A stretch of 64,000 nucleotides of DNA from Strongylocentrotus purpuratus (lineage: Eukaryota > Echinodermata > Echinoidea > Camarodonta > Strongylocentrotidae): contig NW_022145554.1 in the NCBI RefSeq assembly GCF_000002235.5, forward strand, positions 651,501-715,500, read 5' to 3'. Numbering within the stretch: position 1 is the first letter of the stretch; each line of letters begins with the position of its first letter. The translations under genes and the position numbers were made by a program. Positions 11,649-21,959 of this stretch are shown here, one piece after another. The notes below the pieces were generated by a model. The model was not told the origin of the DNA, did no database searches, and worked only from the letters and a program-made list of their open reading frames with translations.

Positions 11649-11650
<2 letters not shown>
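11440..11650 (+). mobile_element. SINE body fragment without tRNA head
   Basis: Contains the family blocks GCAAGGCATTTTATCTAC, CACCCAGG, CCGGTAGGATGCGAGTGT and CAGGAGTGGAGAATGTGCA. It is followed by an (AG)n run at about 11651-11681. Confidence 0.5.
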
Positions 11651-11684
<34 letters not shown>

Positions 11685-12164
11685 CCCTGTTGTTTTATCA
11701 ATACTAAATGTTAAATTTATATGACAAATGCTCTCAGCCAATCAGATGCCACGATTTCAGTAGGTTATAACAGTTATCGTACTTGTTTTGACATTAAGTT
11801 TTATGAAACAGGACCCAGTCGCAAAAACTTAAAAGGGTATAATGATCAAAGGGACACTTTTTAATGATACACCCTCGCATAACTAACGGAATTATCAACA
11901 TTATATTTTTTCTATTTTCGTTATGCTTGATAAAGACTATAATATTCATACACTTTTCCATTGCTTGTTTGATTTTGTTATGCCTCCGCTACAAAGTAGC
12001 CGGAGGCATTATGTTTTCTGGTTGTCCGTCCGTCCGTCCGTCCGTACGTACGTCCCGTTCTCATGATCGCATTATCTCAGAAAACAGATCGATGGATAAC
12101 CTCCAAACTTGAGACATGTATTTATCTTTCAGAGCCAATGAACTGATTAGATTTTGGGGTCACG

Positions 12165-12177
12165 AGGTCAAAGGTCA
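12165..12177 (+). promoter_or_regulatory. DR1-type nuclear receptor half-site pair inside a repeat
   Basis: AGGTCAAAGGTCA, two AGGTCA half-sites spaced by one base, the textbook binding site for RXR heterodimers, HNF4 or COUP-TF. It lies about 0.77 kb upstream of the start codon of P450 copy 2. Binding is not shown; the site is part of a repeat subunit. Confidence 0.3.
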
Positions 12178-12302
12178 AAATTCACAGGGCGAAAATAGCT
12201 CGTGATCGCGTTTTCTCAAGACCCAATCGATGGATTACCACCAAACTTGGGTCATGTATGTATCTTGCAGAGCTGATGAATTGATTAAATTTTGGGGTCA
12301 CG

Positions 12303-12322
12303 AGGTCAAAGGTCAAAGGTCA
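12303..12322 (+). promoter_or_regulatory. Triple AGGTCA array (tandem DR1) inside a repeat
   Basis: Three perfect AGGTCA half-sites in one orientation, each spaced by one A, about 0.62 kb upstream of the start codon of P450 copy 2. Similar triple arrays in the reverse sense lie at 55706-55725 and 56007-56026. Confidence 0.35.
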
Positions 12323-12739
12323 CAGGGCTCATTATGTATGCAAAAATAGCTAGTGATCGCGTTATCTCAAGAACCGGTTGATGGATTACCGCCAAACTTG
12401 GATCATATATGTATCTTGCAGAGCCAATGAACTGATTAGATTTTGGGGTCCGGAGGTCAATACTGACGGATGGATTACTATCAAACTCGAGACATATTGT
12501 TATCTTGCAGAGCCAATGAACTGATTAGATTAGGGTCATGAGGTCAAAGGGTTATACATGTATATGAAAGAAAGCTTGTAATCACCATATGCTGATAACC
12601 TGTTATTGAGTACAATTAAACTTGACTTTGAAAATTGCTTCTATGTTGGGTTTGTAAAACCGCTCTATGGCGGAGGCATTATTTTCGACCGCACGTAATC
12701 GAAGTTCAATCTAGTTCTCATGGTTTTCTACTGAATAAA

Positions 12740-12941
12740 TAGTTTCATACATGTACATGACCTGCAAACAAAACGCCGCCTACAATGCATAGTGGGTTCA
12801 AAGTCATGTTATCGAACAAGCATGATGCAGCAAAAATTGTATTTTGAAACGGATATCTCCTAAACCTTAGTGCTCACTCTGTTCAAAAGTTCTTAAACAA
12901 CTAGGCTACAAAAACTGACTTGCCTTTTTCGAAATTAAGTC
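12740..12941 (+). promoter_or_regulatory. Conserved 5' flank of P450 copy 2 (putative promoter/5'UTR)
   Basis: Counterpart of 1-202. The duplication carried the proximal 5' flank with it, so the two genes may share basal regulation (inference). A dispersed repeat with AGGTCA arrays lies directly upstream at 11975-12715, only in front of this copy within the visible window. Confidence 0.3.
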
Positions 12942-15900
12942 ATGGAAACTGTTAAGAAATCCAGTCTCGATTTCTTCGCAGACTATGCGATTTACGGTCG
13001 GGAAGTCCTCGTTTTTGCGACAGTTCTTCTCTTCGTCCGCTGGATTCTTCTACAATGGTCCTACAACAAAAACTCAAAACCATCAGCCCCTCCCTTACCA
13101 TACCCACCTGGCCTGCCTTTCTTCGGAAACATGTTCAGCTTCCGAACCGACATGAGAGACATCCTTCGCAAATGGACCAACGATCTTGGAGGTCTTTTCC
13201 GGCTTCGTATCGGCCCGATGGTGGACATCGTCGTGATCAGTGACGTCGACGCGATACAGGAGGCGTTTGTTGATCAGGCCAACGCGTTCTCGGAGAGAGA
13301 TATTCCGCCATTGCTCGAGGTCGCCATGGGTACCAATGGTATTTTTTATTTAACAGGTTTAACGTCTTTCTCTCGCCTTGTCCTTTAGCTGAGCATCCTT
13401 TCACCAAGCCGTCGTAAGTACAAGTTTACCGACATCCCATTGAAACAGGTGGTAAACGCCTTTTCACTGGGACGTCTCTGAAGTTGTACTTGGTGATGTT
13501 TCGTGAAACGGTACCCAGTAAACCAAGTTATATTAGACATTCGTTTATGCTTAAAGGGACTTGGTAACATTGTTCAGATGAGAGATAGTGGTGCTAAGGT
13601 AGTGATTTCAATGCTAGATGTACAATTAAAGATAATCTGAAAATTTGAGTGAAAACGGAGCATTATTCATGGTACAAATTGGGAAAAACTGATCAGATCG
13701 ATTCCTTAATTCTCCAAACTTTATTATTACAATTTAATTACATTTTAGGTGAATGGAAATCTCACAAAACAATAAAATGGCTCTACATCACAAGTGTTGA
13801 CAGATTTTTTATAGCCTGTTTTTATGTCTTTTTTCATGGAAACACGGTTGGGAAAATACAAAAATGGTTAGGAGAATTTACTGTTAATCACTGTTAGAGG
13901 GTGTCGTACATCGACGCCTTCAAAGAAAACCATAGATATCTTCAGGATTTTTTGCATGTCAGAGAGTTAGTATAGTATAGGAATATAGTAAGTAACATTT
14001 TATACAAAAAATTAAGCAATTTTTTTCATCAACCTTCAACAATGTTACCAAGTCACTTTAAAGGTGATCAAACAATGAAATATGACTGTTACTTACGAGC
14101 CATCACTTCAACTGCGTGATTAACTGCGCTAATTGAGCCACTGAAGGAAATTATTCCATACTTCAGGTATTTATTAAAAGCATGCAATATACCAAGGTTC
14201 ATTACGCACTATCGATTGCTATCACTTTGTTATGTTGCTACTCTCTCTCGTGGCGCGTCACACCCAGTCTCTGATGACGCTCACCGCCCGAAGTTAGGCA
14301 AATGACGCCTTGTGTTTAACCCCGGTGTTTAACCTGCTCAATAGATGTCAGATCTGGCCCTGGGGTTCTTCTCTAATGATTTCTCGTCTCTCATGTCCTC
14401 CAAAGGCAGCATATTCGGCCAAAGATGGAAGCAACTGCGGCGATTCGGACACAGAGCCTTGAGACATTTCGGAATTAATCAAGGAAGCATGGAGGACAGC
14501 ATTATAGAAGAAGGGCGACTTATGGCAGAGGCGTTCGAGATGAAGGAGGGAACACAATTCAATCCGAAAGTGCTTGTTACAAACACAGTCGGTAACGTCA
14601 TTACAAGGTATTTATTCCAATGGTACACTGGCAGATTAAAGGAGGCATAACAGGTCGCGCCCCCCCCCCCTTAAACTCAAATGGCATACAGTATATATAC
14701 AAAAGGTATCTAACAATGTGATAACCATGCATTTGTATGTGCCTGTCATAAAATATACGAAATTATGATAGTGCATTGTATGTCGACTTTAAGTGAACCT
14801 TGGTATTGTATTCCCCTCATTTGTTTCTTGGCATTAGATCATTACTTTTCTCTTCCCCCTTGTGTTTAGCATAAACATCATTACGGTCGTTAAGGAGTTA
14901 ATAATGAAATACATTTCCCCCAAGAAATATTCTTTGTGATCTCCCACAAACAAAACTGTGTTCTCTCTCTCTCTCTCTCACTTTTGTTCTTCTCTTCTCT
15001 TCTTGTCTTTTACAGATTTGTGTTTGGATTTCGTTTTGAGTACGGCGATCCAGTCTTTGAAAAACTCGCCGAAGATTTCGAGCTTTCCTTCGAAAGCTTT
15101 TCCATAACGTCACTGGGGAGTGTCTTCCCGTTCCTCTACTACACTCCACTGTACACTAACTTTCGACGCCCCATTCAAGATGTCGTGTCGTACATCAAGT
15201 CCGTGGTCAATGACCACCGACGGAGCTTTGATCCCCTCCATCTCCGGGACGTCATCGACCTCCACATGGCGGAGGTCAAAGGGCAACGTGATGAGAACAA
15301 GATGGCTGCCATTGAAGAGGGATGGGAGTGGAAGTTTATCTTTGAGCTCTACGCTGCTGGCCTAGCAACAACCACTGATACCCTGCGATGGGCAATACTC
15401 ATAGCGGCACAACATCCACAGCTCGTGCACGAGGTGAGAATCAGAATATGGGTTATGGTGAATAAATAGGAATATTATATACAGTAAATCTTATCTTAAT
15501 GGCCATCTCTATTATAAAGGCCATCTGTCTATAGCGGTCACCTATATTGCCTCCCACGAAGAGAAAACCAGTCTATACACACAGAGAAAAAGAGGTTTAA
15601 ATTTACTCCCTATAGGGAGTAAATGCTTGTCGCATAAGTGACACCCCTCAGGGAGTAAATTTACTCCCCAATGTAGGGAGTAAAATTACACCCCACAAGA
15701 AGGTGTAAATTTGTACCCCAAGGTTATGTGAAATTTGCACCCAATGGTGCTTAATTAACACCTTTTGATTCCATTTTCATGAAAAATGGGTTCAAATTTA
15801 CACCCGTCGGGTTGAATGTTATACCCTATATGAAAGATTCCACACCCTGTGAGGAGTAAATCTACACCCTTCTCATGCACAGTATCAACCAATTGATCAT

Positions 15901-18900
15901 CCCTCGAGCAATCAATCATCCATGCTCCGTAATATTACCTAACAGTCAATAATTTAACCCTTTTGACTACGTTTCAATGCTCTAAAGAAATCAGAACAGA
16001 ATCTCGAGTTATATGTCGTATAGCTTTAATGCTTACCTAAACAACAGTTAGTGCAAACTCAACACAAGTGCAGACTGTACAAACCAACTTAAAGTTAGCC
16101 TCGGTGAGGCTGGCCTGGATGGACGTATCGGATCAAATGTAGTGGAAATACCTATGTACACAATCCTAACTTTTCTTGTTTGGGGCATCGAGCTTGGCTA
16201 ACCCGGTTCGAGCGCGGGGCTCAATAAGGCGAATACTGCTTTGTTGGGCAAGCACAAAACTTAAGAATATTATTATACGCCATGTGTTGACCAAGTGAAA
16301 CCAAGTTGGCAAAACTCAGTGCAAAGATGGTATGATAGTAACCCACAAGTCATGGCATTCGGATTATTTACTTGTATAATTTTATGTTTAAACTTAAACG
16401 GTCTCCTTAGATTGTTTGTTATCGGCATATAACAGTGCCGATGGACCTAACATTGGGCCACGTTAAAACCAAACCTAAGTGCACAGATATGTTATCCATC
16501 CTTTGTGCAGAATACTAAAAGACACCTTCCATAATTATGTCAGTGGACTAGTTAAGCAAAGATGAACATCGGCCGCTTTCAAAAATACGGGTCCATGTAT
16601 ATTTTTTTTTTCTTACTCAATGTGGTAATGGTAATAGGTCCAAAAGGAGATTGATGACGTCATAGGAGGGCGATCACCCAAGTTTTCGGATCAGAGTTTG
16701 ATGCCCCTCACTGGAGCGACGATGTTAGAAATAACACGAATTCGCCCGGTGGTCCCTTTGGGAGTTCCCCGCTGCACATCCAGGGACGCTGTTGTACAGG
16801 GGTACCATATTCCAAAGAATACGAGTAAGTTCATCTTATAGCTCGTGCGCACGAAGCGTCAGTAAGGATTTTTAGATTTGCTCGTCGATATAGTGGACTG
16901 CTATGTGTGACGTCCTTTTAATGCACTGTGACGTCCTTATAAGGCATTGCCAGTGCCTTAAAAGGATGTCACACGTTGCAGTCCACTATGTCAACATGCA
17001 AATCTAAAAGTCCCTAATATGCCTGACGTAGGACGGCGTCAGGGACAGTCTTTGACGCACCATGCGATGGTGGTTTCGTCCAAGAAACGACTGCAAAATG
17101 AACAGTGCATCCATTGCTGTCGATTAAAAGCCGATGATTGGCTTCACAGGGTTGATTGGCGCAAGTAATAACGCAATCGAAATGACACCTTGTACGCACT
17201 GGGCATGAGAAATACGATACACAGGGACGTCACAGTTCTTCCCGAAGTGTCCACTTCTGCATGTTCTGTAGTTGATCCACATGTTTTCCTGTGACACGTT
17301 TTCAGGTGATATGTCGTGTGTTTGTGTGTGTGTGGGGGGGGGGGGGGGGTACGTAAGCCCACTTTTTGTTTCAGGTGTTAAATGCATCTTTGTTATACCT
17401 AACGGTCACAAATGTTCGTACGAACGATAATTTCGTACGAATTTCCATTGTCTGAAAATCGTTCGTACGGCGTTCGTAGCAGTTCCTAATGGCATTTGTG
17501 ACCGAGGCTTTATGCTACGGTCACAAAGGTTCGTACGAACGATAATTTCGTACGAATCTTCCTGTTTTTCCATTGCCTTCCCGAATCGCCAATGTCTGAA
17601 AATCGTTCGTACGGCGTTCGTAGCAGTTCGTAACGACATTTGTGACCAAGGCTTTAGTCACACGTACTGCCAAACCAACCTCAGACGGACTCCAAAGCGA
17701 CCAAGGCATTGTAACGGTCTTATCGGACTGTTGTCAGTCTAGTGTCGTTTTCGTTGGAGTGAATGAGGTATCATGTAGGCTGTCTTACCGAGAAATAAAT
17801 GTAGCCTAATATGTTTACCCAAAATGTCTACAAGAGAAGAAATTACCTGTGTTTATACGGAATGTACACGAGATTTTGTTCGTGAATAAAGCGTAAAGAA
17901 AATCATCGTGTAAGATGTTCTTAAGTGGTTTCTAAGAAAACATCGTTAAGACACGTTAAGAGATTTAGTAGTATTGTATCAGTTTTCCGCACGTTCATCA
18001 ATTTTGACGTTTTATCATTTTTTCGCCAGCTGTTTTGATGAACTTGTGGGAGCTGCAAACCAGTCCAAAGTACTGGAAGGAGCCTGATAAATTCAACCCA
18101 TATCGGTTCTTGAGTGAGGATCATAAGACCATCGTGAGTCACCGCGCTCTCAACCCATTCGGGATAGGTGAGAAGTAAATACAATACGACTGAAAAGATT
18201 ATCTGTATTTTGCACAATATTTGGCGATTATCAAAGACAAGGAACGCCCCGAAAAGGCGTATTGATTATTTTTTTCGAGGGGGGTAGGGCAGGGGTGCAC
18301 AGGGGAACTCAATTCAGGGTATATGTACAGCGTTACCTAGTATTCTATTTATTTATTTATTTTTTCGCCACTTTTTCAGAATCGTAAGTGGGGCAGTGGT
18401 CATTAAATCTTTCTCACTTTATAGTTGGTAAATTAAAGTAAGTACAGATTTATTCTGTGCTTAATATTTCGGTTATCAGGGTTTTTCGAACCTCTCAAAT
18501 AAATTCTCTTCGAGATATTTGGATATAATTATGTTCCATCAAAAAAGTAATCTATACAATCAGCCACATACTCTGCAAATACCACAATCACATCGCCGAG
18601 ACCGACGCAAGACTAAAAATACACCCCCCCCCCCCCAAAAAAAAAGACCGAGGTAGGAGTATTAATCTTGTTTCCAAAATCTGGACCGATAACAGTATAA
18701 AGAGGTGTCGTGGTTTAGTAGATCATTCACTCGACTCTTAATCCAAGGGTTGAGGTTCGAATCCCAGTCCAGTACTATAAGGACGTCCTTTGGCAAGACA
18801 TTTATCCACCTTTGCCACTCTCCACCCGATAGGATGCGAATGTTTTTGTAGTTTTCTCATTATAGTGAGCGTCTGTAAAATGGCGCCTGGCTAGAATGCT

Positions 18901-19425
18901 TCCCAGGAAGTGGAGAATGTGCATACATTGTGTGCGGGCAAGCCTGAATCCGATGACCAGGGTAATAATATTTATGTAAAGCGTTTAGAGACATCGTCGA
19001 TGTTTTAAGCGCTGTATGACCCCAAATTTGTTTTTTTCGCTAGATCAGGTACGCGTTTTACAAAGCCTTTTTTCAATGGAAAATGACAAAAGAATCAGTA
19101 AAAAATCTGTCGATAACCAATCAGAAGCAGGGATTTCAGTAGCTTATAACAGAAACTGTCATTCGTCACTGATGTTAAGTTTTGTGAAACGCCCCCAGTC
19201 CTATTTATTGTTTATTTGTTTGGTCATTCTCACCATCAAGGTCTCCGTGTGTGTCTTGGTGAAAAGCTGGCCAGGATGCAGCTCTTCATCATCTTCACAA
19301 GTCTACTCCAGAGATTCACACTTCGTCTAGCAGACGACAGTCTTTCTGTCGGTATGGAGGGCAAGGCTGGACTCGCTTACGGTCCACTCGACTACAACAT
19401 TGTTTTGGAAAAGCGTAACGTGTGA
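12942..19425 (+). CDS. Cytochrome P450, CYP2 clan, tandem copy 2 (six exons, 526 aa)
   Basis: Paralogue of the P450 at 203-8038, same strand and gene structure. Exons: 12942-13338, 14352-14607, 15016-15433, 16638-16824, 18030-18167, 19241-19425 (1581 nt, phases consistent). All P450 signatures are kept: anchor and PPGLPFFGN hinge, C-helix W158-R162, AGLATTTDT I-helix, ExxR (388-391), PYRF, and FGIGLRVCLG with ligand Cys470. Differences from copy 1: one residue fewer just after the anchor; a 9-bp in-frame difference in exon 2 just before the C-helix (SIFGQRWKQ here, SIFWEPGHKWKQ in copy 1); scattered substitutions. Introns are shorter because several repeats present in copy 1 are absent. No stop or frameshift is visible, so it is predicted functional. 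Likely role is the same monooxygenase chemistry with possible substrate divergence (inference). Confidence 0.93.
15595..15871. repeat. Array of short palindromes, P450 copy 2 intron 3
   Basis: Duplicate of 4457-4753 with one unit deleted: GGTTATG joins directly to TGAAATTTGCACC. Confidence 0.7.
16866..17014. mobile_element. Small foldback MITE in P450 copy 2 intron 4
   Basis: Duplicate of 5781-5927 with a few substitutions; both arms are still recognisable. Confidence 0.7.
17403..17651. mobile_element. Pair of CGTACGAACG elements in P450 copy 2 intron 4
   Basis: Two adjacent units (17403-17504 and 17518-17651), each starting CGGTCACAAA and ending ATTTGTGACC, with GTTCGTACGAACGATAATTTCG inside. 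P450 copy 1 keeps only the right part of one unit (about 6268-6312). Terminal inverted repeats suggest MITEs. Confidence 0.55.
18701..19024 (+). mobile_element. tRNA-Lys-derived SINE in P450 copy 2 intron 5
   Basis: Duplicate of 7318-7645 that keeps an intact B box, GGTTCGAATCC, at 18754-18764. It was inserted before the P450 duplication, since both copies hold it at the same site. Confidence 0.7.
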
Positions 19426-19648
19426 AAAGGACAAGCGGTTCCGTCAAGCAGAAATTATTCTCATTAACCTGTTGTGCGCGAGGTGTCATTTTGATTGCGT
19501 TATTACTGGCACCAATAATTCTACCATGGCGGCATATTATCGCATGCACCAGTAATTATCGCATGCGCCAACACAATGTGTGCAATGCCAAAGTTCATTT
19601 GCATTAATACCAAGTACGATGCCACTCTCCACTCTTTCGTGAACGTTA

Positions 19649-20153
19649 AAGGTAATACAAAGTTTTGGGAAATTTTGAAAATTGGGTGGATAGTGATTTT
19701 TTACAATTTTTATATATTTGGATGCCCCTGTGGATGTATTATAAGCTTTACAAAATTTAGACCCTAAAACACTTCTGCTTTCGAGAAAAATGGAATATAA
19801 CAATTTACCGATGCTCCCGGTAAATTTTGATAAATTTCAAATAGCGCCTACGGCCGTACAATGGTAGCTGCGACCATGAAAATCGCAGAATATGTAGTTG
19901 TGATATATAATTTCTAAACAGGATTAGCTAATCGGTCGATTTAGGTCAAGAAACGTTGTTTTATAGCTTAAATAATATCTTGACCTTGAGAGGGAGCTAT
20001 ACAACATAAAGAGTGTATTATTTACAATTTCATAACCTTAGACTCGATTTCAATCGCGACAACGATCACTGAATATTGTAGGATCGCATATGCTTCCAAT
20101 AATGTTCATTTGAACCAAATTCATGACCTCATACCAAAACTTTGTATTACCTT
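19649..20153. mobile_element. TA-inserting MITE, family 2 (505 bp), 3' of P450 copy 2
   Basis: Ends AAGGTAATACAAAGTTTTGG and its reverse complement, flanked by TA (19647-19648, 20154-20155). It shares the terminal AAGGTA with family 1 but the interior is unrelated. Non-coding. Confidence 0.75.
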
Positions 20154-20155
20154 TA

Positions 20156-20718
20156 AAGACCCGCACAAGTCGCTGATGCAAAAATTTTACTGACGTAGAA
20201 AAAAGGAATGATTCCCTCAATATTTCTGTATTGTCTTGTATCTATATTATCACTCTTTTAAAAAGTTATCATAACGAACTTAAGTAGCAATTTGTAAACT
20301 AGTTAGTGTGTTATTTGCATTCCGTAGTCAAACTACAAATATAAAACCCCAATATTCATAGATAAGATGATTTTCCAATACTATGTTGCAAAATGAGGTA
20401 TAAAACAAAGAATAATTGGAGGCATAATTGTAATCATTTGTATTTTTATTTGATACAATGTTTGTACCAACAATTAATGCTGGATCACAATTGAACCTTT
20501 TTCATTTTCATTTGAAAGTACAAGCGAGCATATAAACATGGATGCATAATTAAAAGATAAAAAGCAGCGAAAAAAATTTGCTTTCCGCAAAAATTTCAGT
20601 ACATGTATTATACACGTATAGATTACAAAATATACAACAATAAATTCTTACTGGCTAAATTCACCAATACGTGCATATTTTAAATAAGGAAAATGACTGA
20701 GAGAATGAAAGATGCAGA

Positions 20719-20750
<32 letters not shown>

Positions 20751-21959
20751 CAGACAGAGGAGTGAGTTAAAAAGAAGAGATTAGAAAGAGAGGAATGAGT
20801 CGTGATGCGAGATGAGAGAAAGAAAGAAAGGAATAATATATAAAGAAAGAAAGAAATAAGGAGACAAAAAGTAAAATGATTCGTATATTACTAGTGTATC
20901 TAATGGAATGAGCTTACACATGCTACGTCAACAAAAGCTTCATTAGACATCCAAGAGGGAAGTGTGTGTGACCCACTCCCCGCCCCCATCAAAACAAAAA
21001 TTGTCATTGGAATAGTTAAGGCTGATTTGTATCTGTAAAGATTACAAATTTTTTTAATTTTTTTTTTTTTTTTTTTTTTTGGGGGGGGGGGGGGTGCTAG
21101 TCGCAAAAATATTTCAGCGTGAGTCAGAAAATCCGAAATATTTACCATTTGTTTTGCTTCTGCAAAAATTTGAAAATCTGATGACCTTTTTAAAACATAT
21201 GTATACATTAATATATATATATAGTGAACCTGTGAGCAATCAAATTGCCAATCATTTGTTATATTTATCAGGCAATTTTTTATTCAGAATTTTTTTTTTT
21301 TCAATTACAAAGGCATTAGATAACTTGCACAACTCTGATTCATACCAGAAAACGCATTGAATATAACAGTGGACATGCTGAAGATCTGAGAATTTAAACG
21401 TTATTCGCCTGTCACAAAAAGTGCTAGTACATCCTTCACTTACACAATTTCGTTGGCAAATAATGAAAAGTAAGCCCAATATTAGTGAGTTTGCAGTCAT
21501 TTTATTCCTGTCACAAGTAATACTTGGCTCTTTATAAACACAAAATATGATCTTTCATTCATTATCATTATTCTTTACCTATCTGGAAGTATTGAGGTGT
21601 TTTTTTTTCCGCCGACAACATTAGCACATTCGGAAACAAGTTTCAATCAAAATATGATCTGGAACTAAAGAAAACTTACAAAACTCACAATTGTGACAGG
21701 TGTGTCACTTTTGATAGAAATAGCGTGTCACCAATGTTCACTATAATTTTTGTTTGTTTAACTATAAACCATCACGAAAACAATATGCACATAATTCTCT
21801 TTCTATGATTATTGCATCTTTGGTATATAGAAACCGTATAAATGTAAAATAAAACATCGGCAGTATAACAAGTGAAAAGGAAGAGGAAGACTCAAAAGTA
21901 CCTGACAGAATAATCTTTCAATGAGCTGGCACTGTTAGAAGTCGAACGTCAGGTAGGTC
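20156..21959. other. Gene-free stretch between P450 and SDR clusters
   Basis: AT-rich sequence with a purine (GA)n run at about 20719-20860 and a T-run/G-run junction at about 21060-21095. From about 20430 it resembles sequence at 30330-30410 and 42880-43260, marking the edge of the SDR duplication unit. No gene was recognised. Confidence 0.6.

Larger units (their letters stand above)
11975..12715 (-). mobile_element. Dispersed GGAGGCAT-ended repeat with AGGTCA arrays, copy 1
   Basis: Bounded by TGCCTCCGCTAC...GCCGGAGGCATTAT and, at the other end, CTCTATGGCGGAGGCATTATTTTCGACCG. Internal subunits of roughly 120 bp repeat GAGCCAATGAACTGATTAGATT and CACGAGGTCAAAGGTCA. Relatives lie at 30555-31916 and 55405-56205 in the opposite orientation. 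No coding potential is supported. Confidence 0.65.
12740..19490 (+). repeat. Tandem segmental duplication, P450 unit 2
   Basis: Direct repeat of 1-8105. Homology starts near 12748, about 200 nt before the ATG, and fades after about 19490. Unit 2 has its own additions, notably a doubled CGTACGAACG element at 17403-17651. Confidence 0.85.
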
